A stretch of DNA of 64,000 bases from Epiperipatus broadwayi. Lineage: Eukaryota; Onychophora; Udeonychophora; Euonychophora; Peripatidae. A program made the position numbers and the translations under genes. Positions 1 to 12,444 of the stretch are shown here, piece by piece (the first letter of the stretch is position 1; each line of letters opens with the position of its first letter). The DNA lies in the NCBI GenBank assembly GCA_028023455.1, contig JAQFVV010013285.1, positions 106,782 through 170,781 on the forward strand, given 5' to 3'. The notes under the pieces are model-generated. The model saw only the letters and a list, made by a program, of their open reading frames with translations. It searched no databases and was not told where the DNA came from.

Positions 1-221
1 GAATAAAAGATCAAGATATTTAAGATTTGAGAAGTGCTTGACAAAGAAGGGTAAACAAGTTGGATGAACAAATTTGATAATAAGTTTCAGGAATACTAGA
101 TATCTATTAAACGTGAAAGCAAATGAAGCAAAAATTGTTCATGACTCAACACTTCATGAATGAAACAAAAGCGTTTACTTTTAAGCCTAATGAGAAAATG
201 TTAAAACATGATGAAAAAATG
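1..221. other. Unassigned AT-rich DNA at window start
   Basis: No open frame, repeat boundary or motif is recognisable. It ends where similarity to the composite repeat at 38797 begins. Confidence 0.5.
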
Positions 222-2817
222 AATTATAAGCTTAACATAAGTGTTAGAATTAAAGACATATAAACTACATTTATAATGTTAGAAATAAGGAGGCATAATT
301 GTAGATAATTTGAAAGTAGAAATGACGTTAACATTTTCCAACTTTCTTGAAGTGAACGTTTGTAGAATACTTCCAATGCAATCGCAGAGGCGTAGAAAGC
401 AGAAATCTATAGTTTTTTTTTATCTTGGCATTTTAAACATTGCCACAAGTTGTTCTCTTTAGTAGTTTTAATTAAAAATAATGATTACTATTAAATGGCC
501 ACATTCCAATATTGTATGATCCAGATAGATGACTATATAGATTTACATTAACTAAATGGATACTTTGCTGTCAACATTATAAATATATAATAAGGTCTTA
601 CAACTTAAGAAGCAAACTGAAATCATGTCAATAGAAAAATAAGCAAATGTAAACTTTAATACACCTTTCTGTGATGTCATTTATAAGTAAATTTTAGACA
701 GCAAAATAAGTAAAATAATTTATAAAATCCATAATCATAATTTTAAATGATTTACAATAATCTCAATTCTTTATTTTAAATGATACCATGAGAAATTTAG
801 ATGTTTGTTTTGCCGCAACTAAAAATTTACATGTCCACTTGAGAAATGGAAATTTGGAATTAATGTAGTGAAAATAAGAACAACAAATATGTTCACATGT
901 AACCAGTATATCAGATGTGTTAAAGTTTGATTCTGCTATTTAAAACTTAGAAGCTCAAACTAGAGAATAACCATATGGTAAAATATTACAATCGTATGAT
1001 AATATCTCAATGAGGGATATGAACTATGGTAATTTAATAAAGCAAACAATGAATTGCAATAATCTATCCATTTCTATGTCATTGATTTTGAGATCAAAGA
1101 AAGCGGAACTGACGATGGAGAAAAAATGATACTAGCATAAACGCTGGATAGAGAGTTATTTTTAGATTGTTTTTGTTGTTTTTGATTTTCAATCTGCCTG
1201 TGAGTTATTTTATAATATTATAATTTTATTTAGTAATTAGCAGTATTTATTTTATTTAATTCAGTCTTTAAATCTAACATAGAAAATTAAATCCACTACA
1301 AAGTATAATTATCCAAAAGCAGAGGAAAGATTAAGAAATCATAAAAAATCATCCAAAAACAATCAATTGAAATAATCAAAAGTAACTCAGTTGAAAAATT
1401 TAAAAATATTTAAAAAAACAACAACATACTTCTATATAATCTATAATTTTAAAAACGTCAAGAAATAAATCACACATAAAAATATTGAAATTAACTTTCA
1501 GTGGTGGTTTATGTAAAAATGAATGAATACTGTTTAAATGTTGAAAGTTATTTGGAGAACTATACAAATGAATTTATAGATCACAGTAAGATTTTGTACA
1601 AATACGTACACAATCTGGATAAATAGTATTATGAAAAGGGAACTTTCAATTATGATTAACAGCAACGTATTTTATTATAAATACTGTACAGTTTTAATGG
1701 GCATTTTTATGAATCGGTAAGATAATTATTAACTACAATTACAAATCATTTAGATTACTATTTATTTTGTTAATTACAGTTAGTTTACAACCAGGATTTT
1801 ACCCCATGAATAATCATATAAGCAATTTTAACCAACGTTTAATTACTTTATAACGTTTTTTGTAATCTAAAACTGAATGTATTAGAATACATTTGCAGGG
1901 ATATTTTATAATTGTTTACATACGATCCTTGTTTGCTGATTAACATATTTCCAAGAAATAACAGGACAATAACACAGTCTGCCAACCATTATATTATTCT
2001 TACTACATGGTGATCAGAATTATTTTTAAAAATTCCTTCTAATTTACCCTCCTCTTTCACCTTCATGATCAAATGTAGTATACATGATAGAACAGATGAT
2101 AGAACATTTCTAAACAATTAGAATTTAGGTCTCTAAATTGATTTATATTCTGTAATAGTTGACTAATGTTGTGGTGGAATGCTAATCTCTGAAGATCATA
2201 TATCATGGATTGTGGCCAGAGCTCAAAACACTTCAGTATTCAAACTACTTACAAACTTCTGAATAGTTTATATTATATGTACTTAAATACTCTACTCAAA
2301 TTTTTATGGCATTAGATTTTTGTAATCACTGATTTTCAAACCAAACGGCTCTTTTTTTAGCCATTATTCCTTCTAAGCAGGTTTTTACGTAACAACATAA
2401 GGACAGCAATTAGTTAGTCTATAAAAGTATCCCAGCAGAGTTCATTTTACTTGTCTATAGGAACGTCTTTATTTAAGTCTAATGAAAATTTTGTAATATT
2501 TTAATTGAGTTTCTTTACTATTTATTGCTATATATGAGGGTTATATTCATAAAACCAGTCACACTGGAATAAAAATAACACAAATACAACTTTACTAGTT
2601 ACTTATTTATTAATTTATTTATTTATTAACAAGAGTGGAAAATATATATTAAAATAAAAATTAGTTTATAGTCGGAATAATAATAACGTGCAGAACAAGT
2701 CGTTAAATACACACATTACTCGACAAAGAGTATAACTTTTTTTCTAAGGAAGTGTAACAATATTAACGCATTTATGTCTTACTGAGGTCAGCACAATTTA
2801 GAAATTAACAGTTTCCC
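222..2817 (+). repeat. Composite repeat copy 1, left part
   Basis: This stretch aligns almost base for base with 38797-41408. Both begin around 'attataagcttaacataag' and both run to 'gaaattaacagtttt/ccc'. Divergence looks like several percent with small indels. The unit resumes after the LINE at 9119. It is mostly non-coding. A short frame near 1510-1720 matches the intact 72-codon frame of copy 2 but is shifted here after 'cacagtaag'. Sequence before 222 does not match sequence before 38797, so that is the left edge of the shared unit. Whether the unit is a transposon or a segmental duplication is not settled. Confidence 0.85.
2811..2817. other. Target-site duplication, left
   Basis: GTTTCCC directly precedes the LINE. 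The same 7 bp recur at 9119-9125. In the uninterrupted copy the site reads as a single 'cagttttt' at about 41400. Confidence 0.75.
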
Positions 2818-3169
2818 GTGCCTGTTCCCTTGTCATCGTATCTATGATAATTGTTGAATGAGCCTACATACATTTTAGCTTTCATCATATATAAGCATAC
2901 TATTTACTGATATACTTACTCAGAACAAGATTTATATATACTAACATAATTTCAAGACAACTATAAGCTATTCAGGTCGTCTAGGTAACGCCTAGAGGAA
3001 TATTCACTGCTATATCGTTTTGCAAGTATTTTTCTTTTTGGTTAAAAAAAACTTTATTATTAGTGTTTTTGAGTGTTGTGTAACTTAAGATCAATAACTC
3101 ATTTTGCTTTGAAGTGAACTTTTTATTGATAATTATTAAATTTAGACTGTTAATTTAATTAATCTTCCA

Positions 3170-5512
3170 TCGCAAAAGGTTCAATTACTGTCCAACTTGG
3201 ATGCTCAATGTGTCGGCAAAAATTCTGACAAAACAAACAAAAGTAAAAATCATACTACAACTCTCAATGGAATAGAGCGTGTGCAGGCTCCAAAACCATC
3301 TAGTATTGTTCCAAACGTCCCAAATGTAAACGAAAAGCAAAAAATTTGCTATTGGGAAAAATAATCGCGAAACTGGAAGTGAGGACATTAACACCAAAAA
3401 AGTCATGGGAATACACATTCTAACAAAAAAACGAAGTTGACAGTTTTGAAGATAAGCGCCTTCTGAAGGTTACTTCAAAAAATCAGCAAGATCCAACCAG
3501 AAATAAAGAAGCCATTTATTCCGTTGTAGAACCAAACTTATCTAAACTGCTAAATCCAAATTTACCTAAATTTGCTAACTGGGAAAAAACATGTTAATAT
3601 TAGCTCAAGAGATAGCGCTAAACCGGAAATGACTGATTTTAAGGCAAAACAAGATGATTTCAGCCAAAAAACTGTGGGATTTCAACAAGAAATGACTAAG
3701 ACAGCTAATCTAAATAAAATTCTTGATGATTCAAAAAATAAAATATCAGGTAAAGCTTTAAAAAAAATTAAAAAGAATCAAAATAAAGGTAACACTTATT
3801 TCCAAACTTCCCAAAAACAAGGCAAAGTTAAAGAAATATTTCAGGCAGGTGATAAAGAGACTGGTAGTGGACATAGTAATAACACTCAACGTAAAACAAT
3901 GGGAGAAAGTGCTGTGAATGTTTCAGAGAAAAATATGAATATCACTCATGGTTATGCAGGTACATCATATCCTGATAAGGTGAAAAATAACCAAAGTCAT
4001 CCATTTCAAACAGTTAAACATAGATTTAAAACACCAGAAGAAAGTGAAGAACTAGATACTGGAAATGGTAACAATGCTGAAGACACAGTATTTCAACTTC
4101 CAGATCTGGATGAAGACTTTCTATTAGGTGAAAATGAGTCCTCTATACTCAACCTATCACACGAGAATGGAACATTAAACCCAAAAGATTATGACATGGT
4201 GAACTTTGAGTTTAATGAAAGAATTCTGGTAATCTTGTTTAATTCCTTATCCAATTACAATAATGAGTGCTCATTAAAATTATCGACAACTAATAAAAAA
4301 TGCCAACTTTTTCAGTTTCCCATCGATGAATTTTTCTTACTAGTGAAGAAGTTATGCCTGGAGGATGCTGTGAAATAATAGCCGCTATTTTGTGGCTGAA
4401 TTTCATAATGTCCTCCAAAAGGAGTTGTTCCAAAGAAAGCAAATGTTTCTTGGAGATAAATATCTAGTTACGGTTGACTTGTCTCGACCCAAGATGGTCC
4501 ATGGTACCATCCGGAATTGCTTCATGAATTTTGATGGTCAGGGCCTGCAAAAGCTACTTGAGAAGTATGGAACAATCATGTCATTTCAATATCTGTCAGA
4601 ACGTAGGGTAGGAATAGAACTCCCATCAAATATTGCAGTGTTTTCCCTCAAATTAGCTCAAAAAGTTCTGCCCACAGAGTTGCCAACAGTACTTGAGGAA
4701 AAGAAATGCCCTCTATATTTATCTATTAGGGACATAAAGCCATAATGTTTTGCATGTGGTGACCACAACCACCTAGTCAATACATGCCCCAAAAAGTTAT
4801 GTCCCATCTGTAAAATAAGAAATACAAGAACACACAAGTGTATGATGGAGGCAACAGATAAGAACACAGCACAACAAACCAAGTATGGAAATGACCAATC
4901 TGGTGGATCATCCAGAGTTGAAAGAATAGAAAATCAAACCACAAGAAGAATGGGCCATAAAAATGAGATAGCTCAAGAAAATGAAGACATAACATTGATA
5001 GAAACAGAGTCAAACATACCTTGCACATCCAAAGATTTAATGGATAAAAAGAATAAAACAGTTCTGATGAACAATGATCATGAGATGAGCCAAATAATGC
5101 CAGAGCAAGCTAAAATAATACTCCCTCACATCCAATCGACAGAGAGAGTACTAAAGCGTAAAGCTGAAGACCTCTTCACATCGCAATCTGATGAAACTGC
5201 AAGCTCGCTATCAGATTCAGATTCTATTGAGAGTCTGTCAAGTCCCACTACGTCCACACCCAAACCACAAAAAAGCAAATTTGACAAAAAAAATACAAAA
5301 GGGAGTCAAGAACTGATACCTTAACACCAACAAGTGCAACAAAAGAGAAGTGTGATGAGAATAGTGAGCCAATAGCAGATGAGACAGACTGGTGCCTGTT
5401 GGCAGTTGATCAACTAGGCACAATGTCACATCCAGATCTTCAGCTTAAATGGGAAAACTCATCAGGTTCCGGTGAGCACACTGTCACACTGGATGACATT
5501 CTTCTTGATTAA
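3170..5512 (+). pseudogene. LINE ORF1 (Gag-like nucleic-acid-binding protein), degenerate
   Basis: ORF1 proteins of this kind bind the element's RNA. The longest pieces are 3572-4378, 4392-4745, 4842-5324 and a final frame ending LDDILLD and TAA at 5510-5512. The first half is hydrophilic and Lys/Asn-rich, as in disordered ORF1 N-termini. The middle (about 4430-4740) resembles the RNA-binding region that precedes zinc knuckles. A lone TAA at 4743-4745 sits directly before the knuckle CFACGDHNHLVNTC; otherwise 4392-5324 is one frame. Frameshifts occur around 4380 and 5325. Upstream frame is traceable to about 3170 but has no clear ATG. Confidence 0.75.
4746..4838 (+). other. CCHC zinc knuckle pair in LINE ORF1
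   Basis: The translation gives CFACGDHNHLVNTC (C-X2-C-X4-H-X4-C), then CPICKIRNTRTHKC, a second Cys/His cluster. This spacing is the retroviral-type zinc knuckle found in many LINE ORF1 proteins. Confidence 0.85.
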
Positions 5513-5546
5513 CATGTTAGCCTCTGCCACATGATCATTATAAAAG

Positions 5547-8500
5547 TCATTGAATATTGGAGGTATAAACATCAGGGGTTTAAATTCCTTAGCAAGGCTT
5601 TTTGCTCTTAAAAGATGGCTAGGTCAGTCTCACCAGGACATACTGTGCCTAGGCGAGACAAAGCTGCATTGGAACTCAAACAACAAGATCAATGACACCC
5701 TCAGCCAATTTTAATCTTTCAATATTTATCTGGAGACACTGCCCAGTCAAGTGTAGCAATTCTAATCAATAAAAACTAAAAATAAACAGTACCAGAACAC
5801 TCCTCATGGACAATGAACTAATTATCACAGACATAACTATCGGGAAATTCACCCTGATTCTAGCTTATGTTTACTTGAGAAGAGGTGCCAAAGCAGCAAT
5901 ATCATTAGTTAACAAAATAAATTCCATTATGGCATCAACAGTGTCACCAGTCATATTGTTTGGTGATTTCAACATGGCATATAGTAAATTCACACTTAAA
6001 TTCTTGCACTTGATCAATCGTGTGCTGCTGAGTGGGGAGGGATGCTTCCCAGAAAACTCCTATTTCTTCTACACTCAGCAGTATCACTCACTTATAGATT
6101 TGTTGTTCTATAGTTCAGAACTTCATCATATCCTACATGCTTCATTCCAATTGGTACCGTATTCTGATCACTTGGCCATGTTGATATCTCTCAACCTAGA
6201 CCAGGTGCCTTTAACTTCACTTCAACAGTCTAGAACCATCAGAATGCTAAACAAAGCCAACACTCCTCAGTGGCTTTTTCTGAGGCCTATATTCTGTTCC
6301 ATAAAATAGGCCTTCTGTCACTACAACCAGTCCATGCCTGGTCGGCATTTGTGGGTGTGCTGAGTGGTCTAATCAACACCTTTACTGCATGCACCAAAAG
6401 TCTCATCAGGCTACTCAAACAATTGAACACAATAGGCAACCAGGTTGCTCAGCTCTCAGCTACAGGAGCCAGTGTCAGGGAGATCATGAGTCTAAAAGGT
6501 CAATATAAAGAAAGACAGGGGGTGCTGGCACAATACATAGTGGTAAAGAGGGCCAAAGTACATCTGGCAGCACAGCAAAACTGGACACAAAGTTATCTCT
6601 GGTGGGCAATTGGTGCCAGGAAAAGACCCACAGCCTCCATGATCATCATAAACAAATACAGCTACACAGGAGAAGCAATGTTACACAAAATTTATATGCA
6701 TTTTAAGGATGTTACAATGTGAGCCATTCAGTATAGGAGATTTTTGGTGGGAAGAAAAAGAGGTGGGTGATCATGGAATTTCACAAGACCTCATCATGCA
6801 GAAGCTGCTGGACTACCCTGAAAAAACACATCCTGGACTGCATGGGATCCCAAGGTTTGTCTTGGTCCACCTATGCAGGTTAACTGCACCTGTGGTACAG
6901 GAGATAATTGGTGTACTGACAGGGGAGTACCAGCCCATCCCTGACCTGTATCCAATTGCCCTTGTGCCCTTCCTAAAAAAAAATCAAACCCACCTGATTT
7001 TACAAACTTGCGTCCAATCTTTATAACACCACTCTTGATTAAAGCTGTTGAATCAATAATAAAAGACAAGATTCAGCAGCAGCTGCTTGAAAAAATTTCC
7101 AGGCATCAATTTGCTCACAAAGGTTATTTCCACTGGAGATGCTGTTCACAAATTCATGGTAACGCTCAACTATATCAGGGAAAAAAGAAAATTTTACTAG
7201 GGGTTGTCCAGTTGGACTTTGCAGCAGCCTTTGACTCTGTGGTACCATCTCAACTCTTTGCAGTCCTCATCACTATGGAGTTCCATTGGTCTACATTAAC
7301 ATCATTGCTAATTTGCTGCTCAACAGAAATATGAATGTATGTTTATATGGCTCTCTTGCCCCTGGATTCCAGCCACACATCTTCATACCACAGGGGTCAC
7401 TGCTAAGCACCCTGTAGTTCATAACATATATTGACCTCTTCTTGAAAGTTGTGGAGAAAAGGCTGCCTGGAGTATTTATCCCCGCACAGGGGGAGGTGAT
7501 CCACCATATATCATATGTAGATGATGTGACCACCCTCCTCCCATCTGTGAAGCATCTTTCCCAGCTACACTTGCTTCTAGAACAGTGTGCCATCAAGTAC
7601 CATCTGAAAGTGAATCCAGAAATCTGGAAGGCCTGCAGTGGCAAAACCATTACATCTAACTTCACAGGCACACCTCAAAATTTTCTAGGGCTACCAGTGG
7701 CATTGTCACAGTCAGCAATGAGACATCAGATAGAATCCATGTTACTAGAAAAGACCAGCAAAGTGGCTGGCACCTTATTGTCAATCTCCCTGTCACTTCC
7801 AAGCAAGGTGACATTGTTGAATATGCTGGTCTTTCCAAGAATTGCATATTATCTACCATTTATCAGGCCGACCAAGACCTTCCAAAATAAAATAGGGTCA
7901 CAGTGTACAAAAATGTTATGAAAATCATCACCTGTATAGGCCTCAATAGAATGAGAAAACCCAAGGACTTAAATGGTCTTGGTCTGCATGACATTCAAGT
8001 GTTGTTTATGCAGTGGACGATATCTACTCTGAAGGTATCTAAAGATCTACAAGATGGAAGCCAACATTCCCCTTCAGTTGAACCCACTGACACCCCACCA
8101 CCTAACAAAAACAGGTGGGTAGCAGAAATGGAGGATCACATGGCAGGGCTCATATCTGCCAAAGAAGATCTTTTTCAAAGAAATAATAGGTACTGGGATG
8201 CTTACAAACTCATGCATCCCAGTCAGCAGAGTAACCCAGTCTGCCTAGAATCAACCTTAAAGTCATTGATAAAAAAGTCCAAACACTGGTCGTTGGTCAT
8301 CAGGCTAGTAAATTTTATAAGAAATTCAGTCTGGACACTCTTCCAACAAATCAATTCTTGGTAGATCATAGGGGATTTAAGAGCATTTCTCCCATCTGCC
8401 CATTATGCAACCAGGAGGAGGAGGATATTGATCATCTTATCTCCCATTGCTCAAAATTCAGAGACATGGAGATGAGATTGGTATCTAGTATTAGGCCAAG

Positions 8501-8780
8501 ATGCTCTCAGACACTGGACATCAATGGGGCACTGAGAACTGGAGAATTTGTTATAATTCAAATGGCAATTATGATTCTCTTTGCAAAGTGGCTGACCAGG
8601 TGTCAGAGTGTTTTTCAAGACAACTCGGCAAACCCATGGCAAGTCTTCAAGAAACACCTTTGCAGTTTGAAAACCAGAGACTATCTTATAACATCCCATA
8701 GACTCTATGCAGACACATGGGAACAGATCACTCTGGATGAGCTGACAATCAAACCTCTTAAACTGACATCTAAGTTATAA
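5547..8780 (+). pseudogene. LINE ORF2: AP-like endonuclease and reverse transcriptase, degenerate
   Basis: ORF2 nicks the target and copies the element RNA. The endonuclease starts near 5547 with LNIGGINIRGLNS and DILCLGETKL (metal-binding Asn and Glu positions), continues through FGDFNMA at about 5960, and ends with the YSDHLAM type Asp-His near 6160. Reverse transcriptase landmarks are QLDFAAAFDSV at about 7210-7240, PQGSL near 7395 and the catalytic YVDD at 7514-7525. The C-terminus has CPLCNQEEEDIDHLISHC around 8395-8450, a Cys/His motif seen in several LINE clades. The last frame stops at 8780. Pieces 5806-6309, 6270-6722, 6709-7026, 7008-7334, 7442-7921, 7903-8364 and 8358-8780 lie in different frames, so there are at least five frameshifts plus stops. 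Confidence 0.88.
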
Positions 8781-9088
8781 AATGATCTGTCAACTGAAAC
8801 TACAGGAGACAGGAAAGAAGAAGGTATGAAGATAGAGAAAGTGATGACAGGAAGACTGATGAAAAGGGGAAAAACAAAGACAACACAAAACAGATAAAAC
8901 CTGCCACCAAATGAAAAATGGCTGCTTGATTTGATGCAGTGTAACCAAAGACCAAGATGTGACATAAATCTTCACAAGATAAAAGAGAAACGCAAATTCA
9001 AGTTGAATTCAATCAATGTAAACAAACACTAAAATGAATGTAAATGAATAGTGCTGTAATCTAATGTAATCTGTATAATCTGTATTCC

Positions 9089-9094
9089 AATAAA
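9089..9094 (+). promoter_or_regulatory. AATAAA polyadenylation signal of the LINE
   Basis: AATAAA lies about 17 bp before the terminal run of A (9111-9116), as expected for a polyadenylated LINE transcript. Confidence 0.6.
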
Positions 9095-9259
9095 TATTTC
9101 CTTAATAATAAAAAAACTGTTTCCCTTGTTGTTATTTGTTGCCTTCAATGGTTACAGCTTCACTGGAGAAGATTTCTATTTTTTCTTTCTACTAATGCGT
9201 CTTTACTAAATACTTTATTCTTTTATATATGGAAATGAGTCTATATGCAGTGCATGCAA

Positions 9260-10010
9260 TTCTAGAGTTCAAGTTTACTGGAACTATTATTTTGCCACGA
9301 ATATCAACTTTATTTTCACTTATATCAGTTATAATCTCAGCTGTCTTTTTTAATACAACTTTTATTTTATGAATTTCAGTATTCCGCTTCCAAATTTTGT
9401 ATTACATTAAGGACAGACCTGCTCTGCTATCAATTTCCATTGTTACCCATTTATTGCAGAATCATACTCCAAAACGTATATGATCAATTGTTTTGTTATT
9501 TACAGTCTTTATTACTATTTTTTGGGCTCTTCTTTTATCCCAAATTTATAATGGTTTTTTTCTTAAAGGTTTATTGATCTTTAAAATGATAAATGATAGC
9601 TAAGTAACCTCTAGTGTCAAAAATTCTGCATATTTTCTCCTTATCATTACAGTTCAATTTTACATGTCTGGCTTCCCCACAACAATGACACATTGTGATT
9701 TTTTCCTAGTACATGAGAGACTCGAACATCTCCTTTAAGTTTTTTTTGGTAAACAAAATCTTTTCCAAGGCTGAGATGCAGTAAATTCCTACGAATATTC
9801 AACAAAGTCTCCTGACTTACGACCACATTGTAGGTTAATGGCTGGATCACCTAGTAGCATTCTTATGAAGTTATCATCGGACATACCATACAAAGACTGT
9901 TCCATCAGTGAATCATTTTTATTAGGACCAAAATCACAATCTCTGGGCAGTTTACATAGAGCTAAATCCTAATTAACATATTTAACCTATGACAACAGTT
10001 TTCTACTGAT
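9260..10010 (-). pseudogene. Ty3/gypsy-type Gag-protease relic
   Basis: On the minus strand the reading gives a capsid-like stretch with LCKLPRDCDFG and LMEQSLYGMSDDNF around 9880-9970, similar in pattern to gypsy Gag. It is followed by CHCCGEARHVKLNC at 9649-9690 (C-X2-C-X4-H-X4-C) and a second, damaged knuckle CRIFDTRGYLAII at about 9592-9633. Further downstream, VTMEIDSRAGLS near 9415-9450 aligns with the aspartic-protease site (usual form D-T/S-G-A), with Gly changed to Arg here. No reverse transcriptase follows. It is broken by stops and frameshifts. The orientation is opposite to the hAT relic in the same repeat. Confidence 0.65.
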
Positions 10011-10164
10011 AGTCTGTTGTGCTACCCATATTGGAAGTTTGGGGCAAAATTAGCACCACGTTTTTTTGAAGATTTAAAAATAAAGCAAAAATTATTTTCA
10101 GAGAATAAAAGATTGACCATTGTCTAGAAATACAGTTAAAAAGAATCCTGAAAATGGTTAACAA

Positions 10165-11105
10165 CATAACTTACCAACAATAAAAAATCAGCTCGTTTGC
10201 CTGGGTTGGGAATAATATCAATGAAAAATTGATCAGTTTAACCTCATTAGTAACAACTACAAAGGGAATAGATATTTGCAACGAAGTTTCAGAGATACTC
10301 CCTAAAAAAGAAATAGATGTTGCCAAAATTGTATCAGTAACTACAGGAGATGCTTGAAGTATGACTGGAAAAGAAAATGGTATTCTCAATTTATTTCCCA
10401 ACCGTATTGGACATTAAAATTTTCATTGCATTATGCATCAGCAAATTTTATGCATGAAGGCCAGCTTTAAGCCACTGGAAGATGTTATGAACGTTGTGAC
10501 TAAGTTAGTCAATTTTATTTCTAAACATTGAGTGAAGAAAACTTAGTATACAGTGTTTTTCATATGTATAACCATGTCTGATTATTAAATTGAGGAAAAG
10601 TTCTTCAACGATTTCGTAAAATGTTTACATGTAATTGGATTGTTTTACTTAAAGATAAATCATTGATAAACATAATGAATTAATGAATTTGAATGGCTTT
10701 CCAAATTAATGATTTTTTACTATTATGTGTTCACATATAAATAGATTAAATGTGAAAATGCAAAGCAATTAGTGTCATGTTTGGTCTGATCAAACGAGTT
10801 GGAGTTAAATTACAAATTTTCAAATGTGATGTTATTTCTTACATCTTTATATATTTTCCAAATATAAAAAAGTTCGTCACTGATTTACAATCTCATGTAA
10901 CGCCAGATCAAGTAAATTGATGAAAACTTTTTTGCTATTATTCAATTGATAATTGATGAATTTTCTTTAAAATTTATACAGTTTCATAAACGTTAAAAAA
11001 AATTTTATACCCAGACATAATATCAATAGATAGTCGTAAGTAAGAAAATTTAAGGTGGGTTTATTTGTAAAATATGGAAATGCAATCAATCTATTTTCAA
11101 CACAG
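10165..11105 (+). pseudogene. hAT transposase relic (copy 1)
   Basis: The translation gives NINEKLISLTSL, EIDVAKIVSVTTGDA, FHCIMHQQILC and DVMNVVTKLVNFI. These are the conserved central blocks of a hAT-superfamily transposase of the GTF2IRD2/ZBED-like group (usual pattern SVTTDGAP...MTG...HCIIHQ..LC). Stops occur inside, for example after VTTGDA. The DNA from 10540 to 11105 still aligns with copy 2 but is heavily shifted, and the C-terminal dimerisation domain is missing. Confidence 0.7.
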
Positions 11106-11453
11106 TTCTATATGGAAAAGATCTAACAAAAAAACACGATTTCTGTCTGAATGTGAATAATTACTTTTGAAAACAATAGTAATTAAAGTATAAAGAATGG
11201 GTATCTTAATATAAAGCTGATCACTGATTATATATATATATGTGTGTGTGTGTGTGAGGATAGTAATCTAGACCAACTGATGATTGCTGCTTTACCATGA
11301 AATATGTATATTGGTGATTGTTTATCTTTTCAACATGTGTGTGATCAGGTGTGTCAGCAATATGATATGGTACTGAAAGTAGTGGGTCATGTGAAAGTCT
11401 GAGTTCATAGTCTGAGTTCAAATACCACATATGTTGCATATATAAATGTAGGT
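11106..11453. other. Non-coding spacer with (TA)n(TG)n microsatellite
   Basis: A (TA)8(TG)n tract lies at about 11228-11257. The rest includes 'gagttcaaataccac' near 11418, which faintly resembles a pol III B box, but no full SINE could be delimited. Confidence 0.5.
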
Positions 11454-12444
11454 TTAAGCTTCTACAATGTATTGAAACCGATTTTTAAGTTCAAATTTAA
11501 ATTCATTAGAATGTTTCTGAAGATTAGGAATATCAATTGTAAATATTGTTTTTCTTAATAATTTTTGCCTCTTTAGTTTTACATTAACATGTATCTTACA
11601 CCTTACTAATACATGGTCACTTCCTGTGTTAAATATATTAAGAACATTACAATCTTGAAATATGTATTTCCTGTTAGTCAAAATATACTCCAATTCTGCT
11701 GTACCTTCATTTGGATGCTTCCATGTCCATTTCCTTTTAACATTTTTCTCAAAAAAAAAATCATAATCTAATGGGTTTTTTTTACAAACTCCACAAGTCT
11801 ATGTCCTCTCTCATTTTTATTACCATATCCAAAATTACCTACAGCACTTTCATCTTTCATTTTTTTACCAATTCTAGCAATAAATTCCCCCATAATAATT
11901 TTAAAATGTTGTTTACTCTTATCAAAACCTTTTGTATATTCATATAAAAATCTACTACTTCATCACTATGAGAACTTATTGGGGAATAAACCTTAATTAT
12001 ATGCATTTGGTATCTGCTATTATGTTGTATACCTAATCTTGCCACTCTGTCCGATACACCATCAGTCTCCACTATATTGTTTTTCCACTTTTTATTTATG
12101 ATGAATCCTACTCCACTTGTATTTCCAATATTTGTGCCTTTATAATAGAGTATATGTCCACTTTTCAAATCAAGTGGCTCTTCAACTTTTCTTCTAACTT
12201 TACAAATTCCAATAATATCCCATTTAATATATGACAGTTTTTATTCTAATTCTTGCAATCTTCCTTCACTTGAAAGTGATCTGCAGTTATAAGTACCTAA
12301 ATAAAAAGTTGTCATCAAATGGCAGCCTGGGTCCACAATCAGGGGATTCTTAACATCCTCCACCTTCGGCCACCAAACGCTGCCTTGGTTGGTAACTTTA
12401 CAGCCTCCTGGGAATAAGGGCCACGCTTTAATTTTGTCTGTCAT
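11454..12444 (-). pseudogene. RTE-type LINE, 5' endonuclease part
   Basis: The minus strand starts with MTDKIKAWPLFPGG at 12444 and continues TYNCRSLSSEGRLQELE, WDIIGICKVRRK, GHILYYKG, GVGFIINKKWKNNI, YSPISSHSDE and ends with a SDHVLVRCKI block near 11610. This is the apurinic-endonuclease domain of RTE/BovB-like elements. The metal-binding Glu that normally precedes VRR is Lys here. There are stops at about 12240 and 11856, and the reverse transcriptase half is absent. Keeping the 5' part while losing the 3' part is opposite to the usual 5' truncation, so a later deletion is likely. Confidence 0.8.

Larger units (their letters stand above)
2818..9118 (+). mobile_element. Non-LTR retrotransposon (LINE), near full length, decayed
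   Basis: Copy 2 of the surrounding repeat lacks this DNA, which fixes the insertion exactly. A 7-bp target duplication GTTTCCC lies at 2811-2817 and 9119-9125. The element carries a two-ORF layout: ORF1 with zinc knuckles, then an endonuclease plus reverse transcriptase ORF2 with a C-terminal Cys/His motif. An AATAAA signal precedes an A-rich 3' end. Base composition is clearly less AT-rich than the flanks. Multiple stops and frameshifts mean it is inactive. The clade is not certain; I would compare it with the I/R1/Tx1 groups of two-ORF LINEs. Confidence 0.9.
9119..11105 (+). repeat. Composite repeat copy 1, right part
   Basis: Resumes the alignment with copy 2 (41402 onward: 'gttacagcttcactggagaag'). 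Similarity continues to about 11105, where copy 2 goes on into the hAT C-terminal exon but copy 1 does not. It contains a minus-strand Gag-protease relic and a plus-strand hAT relic. Confidence 0.85.

Noticed and set aside
3185-3418. Minus-strand 77-codon frame
   Set aside because: It is the antisense shadow of the LINE ORF1 start region.
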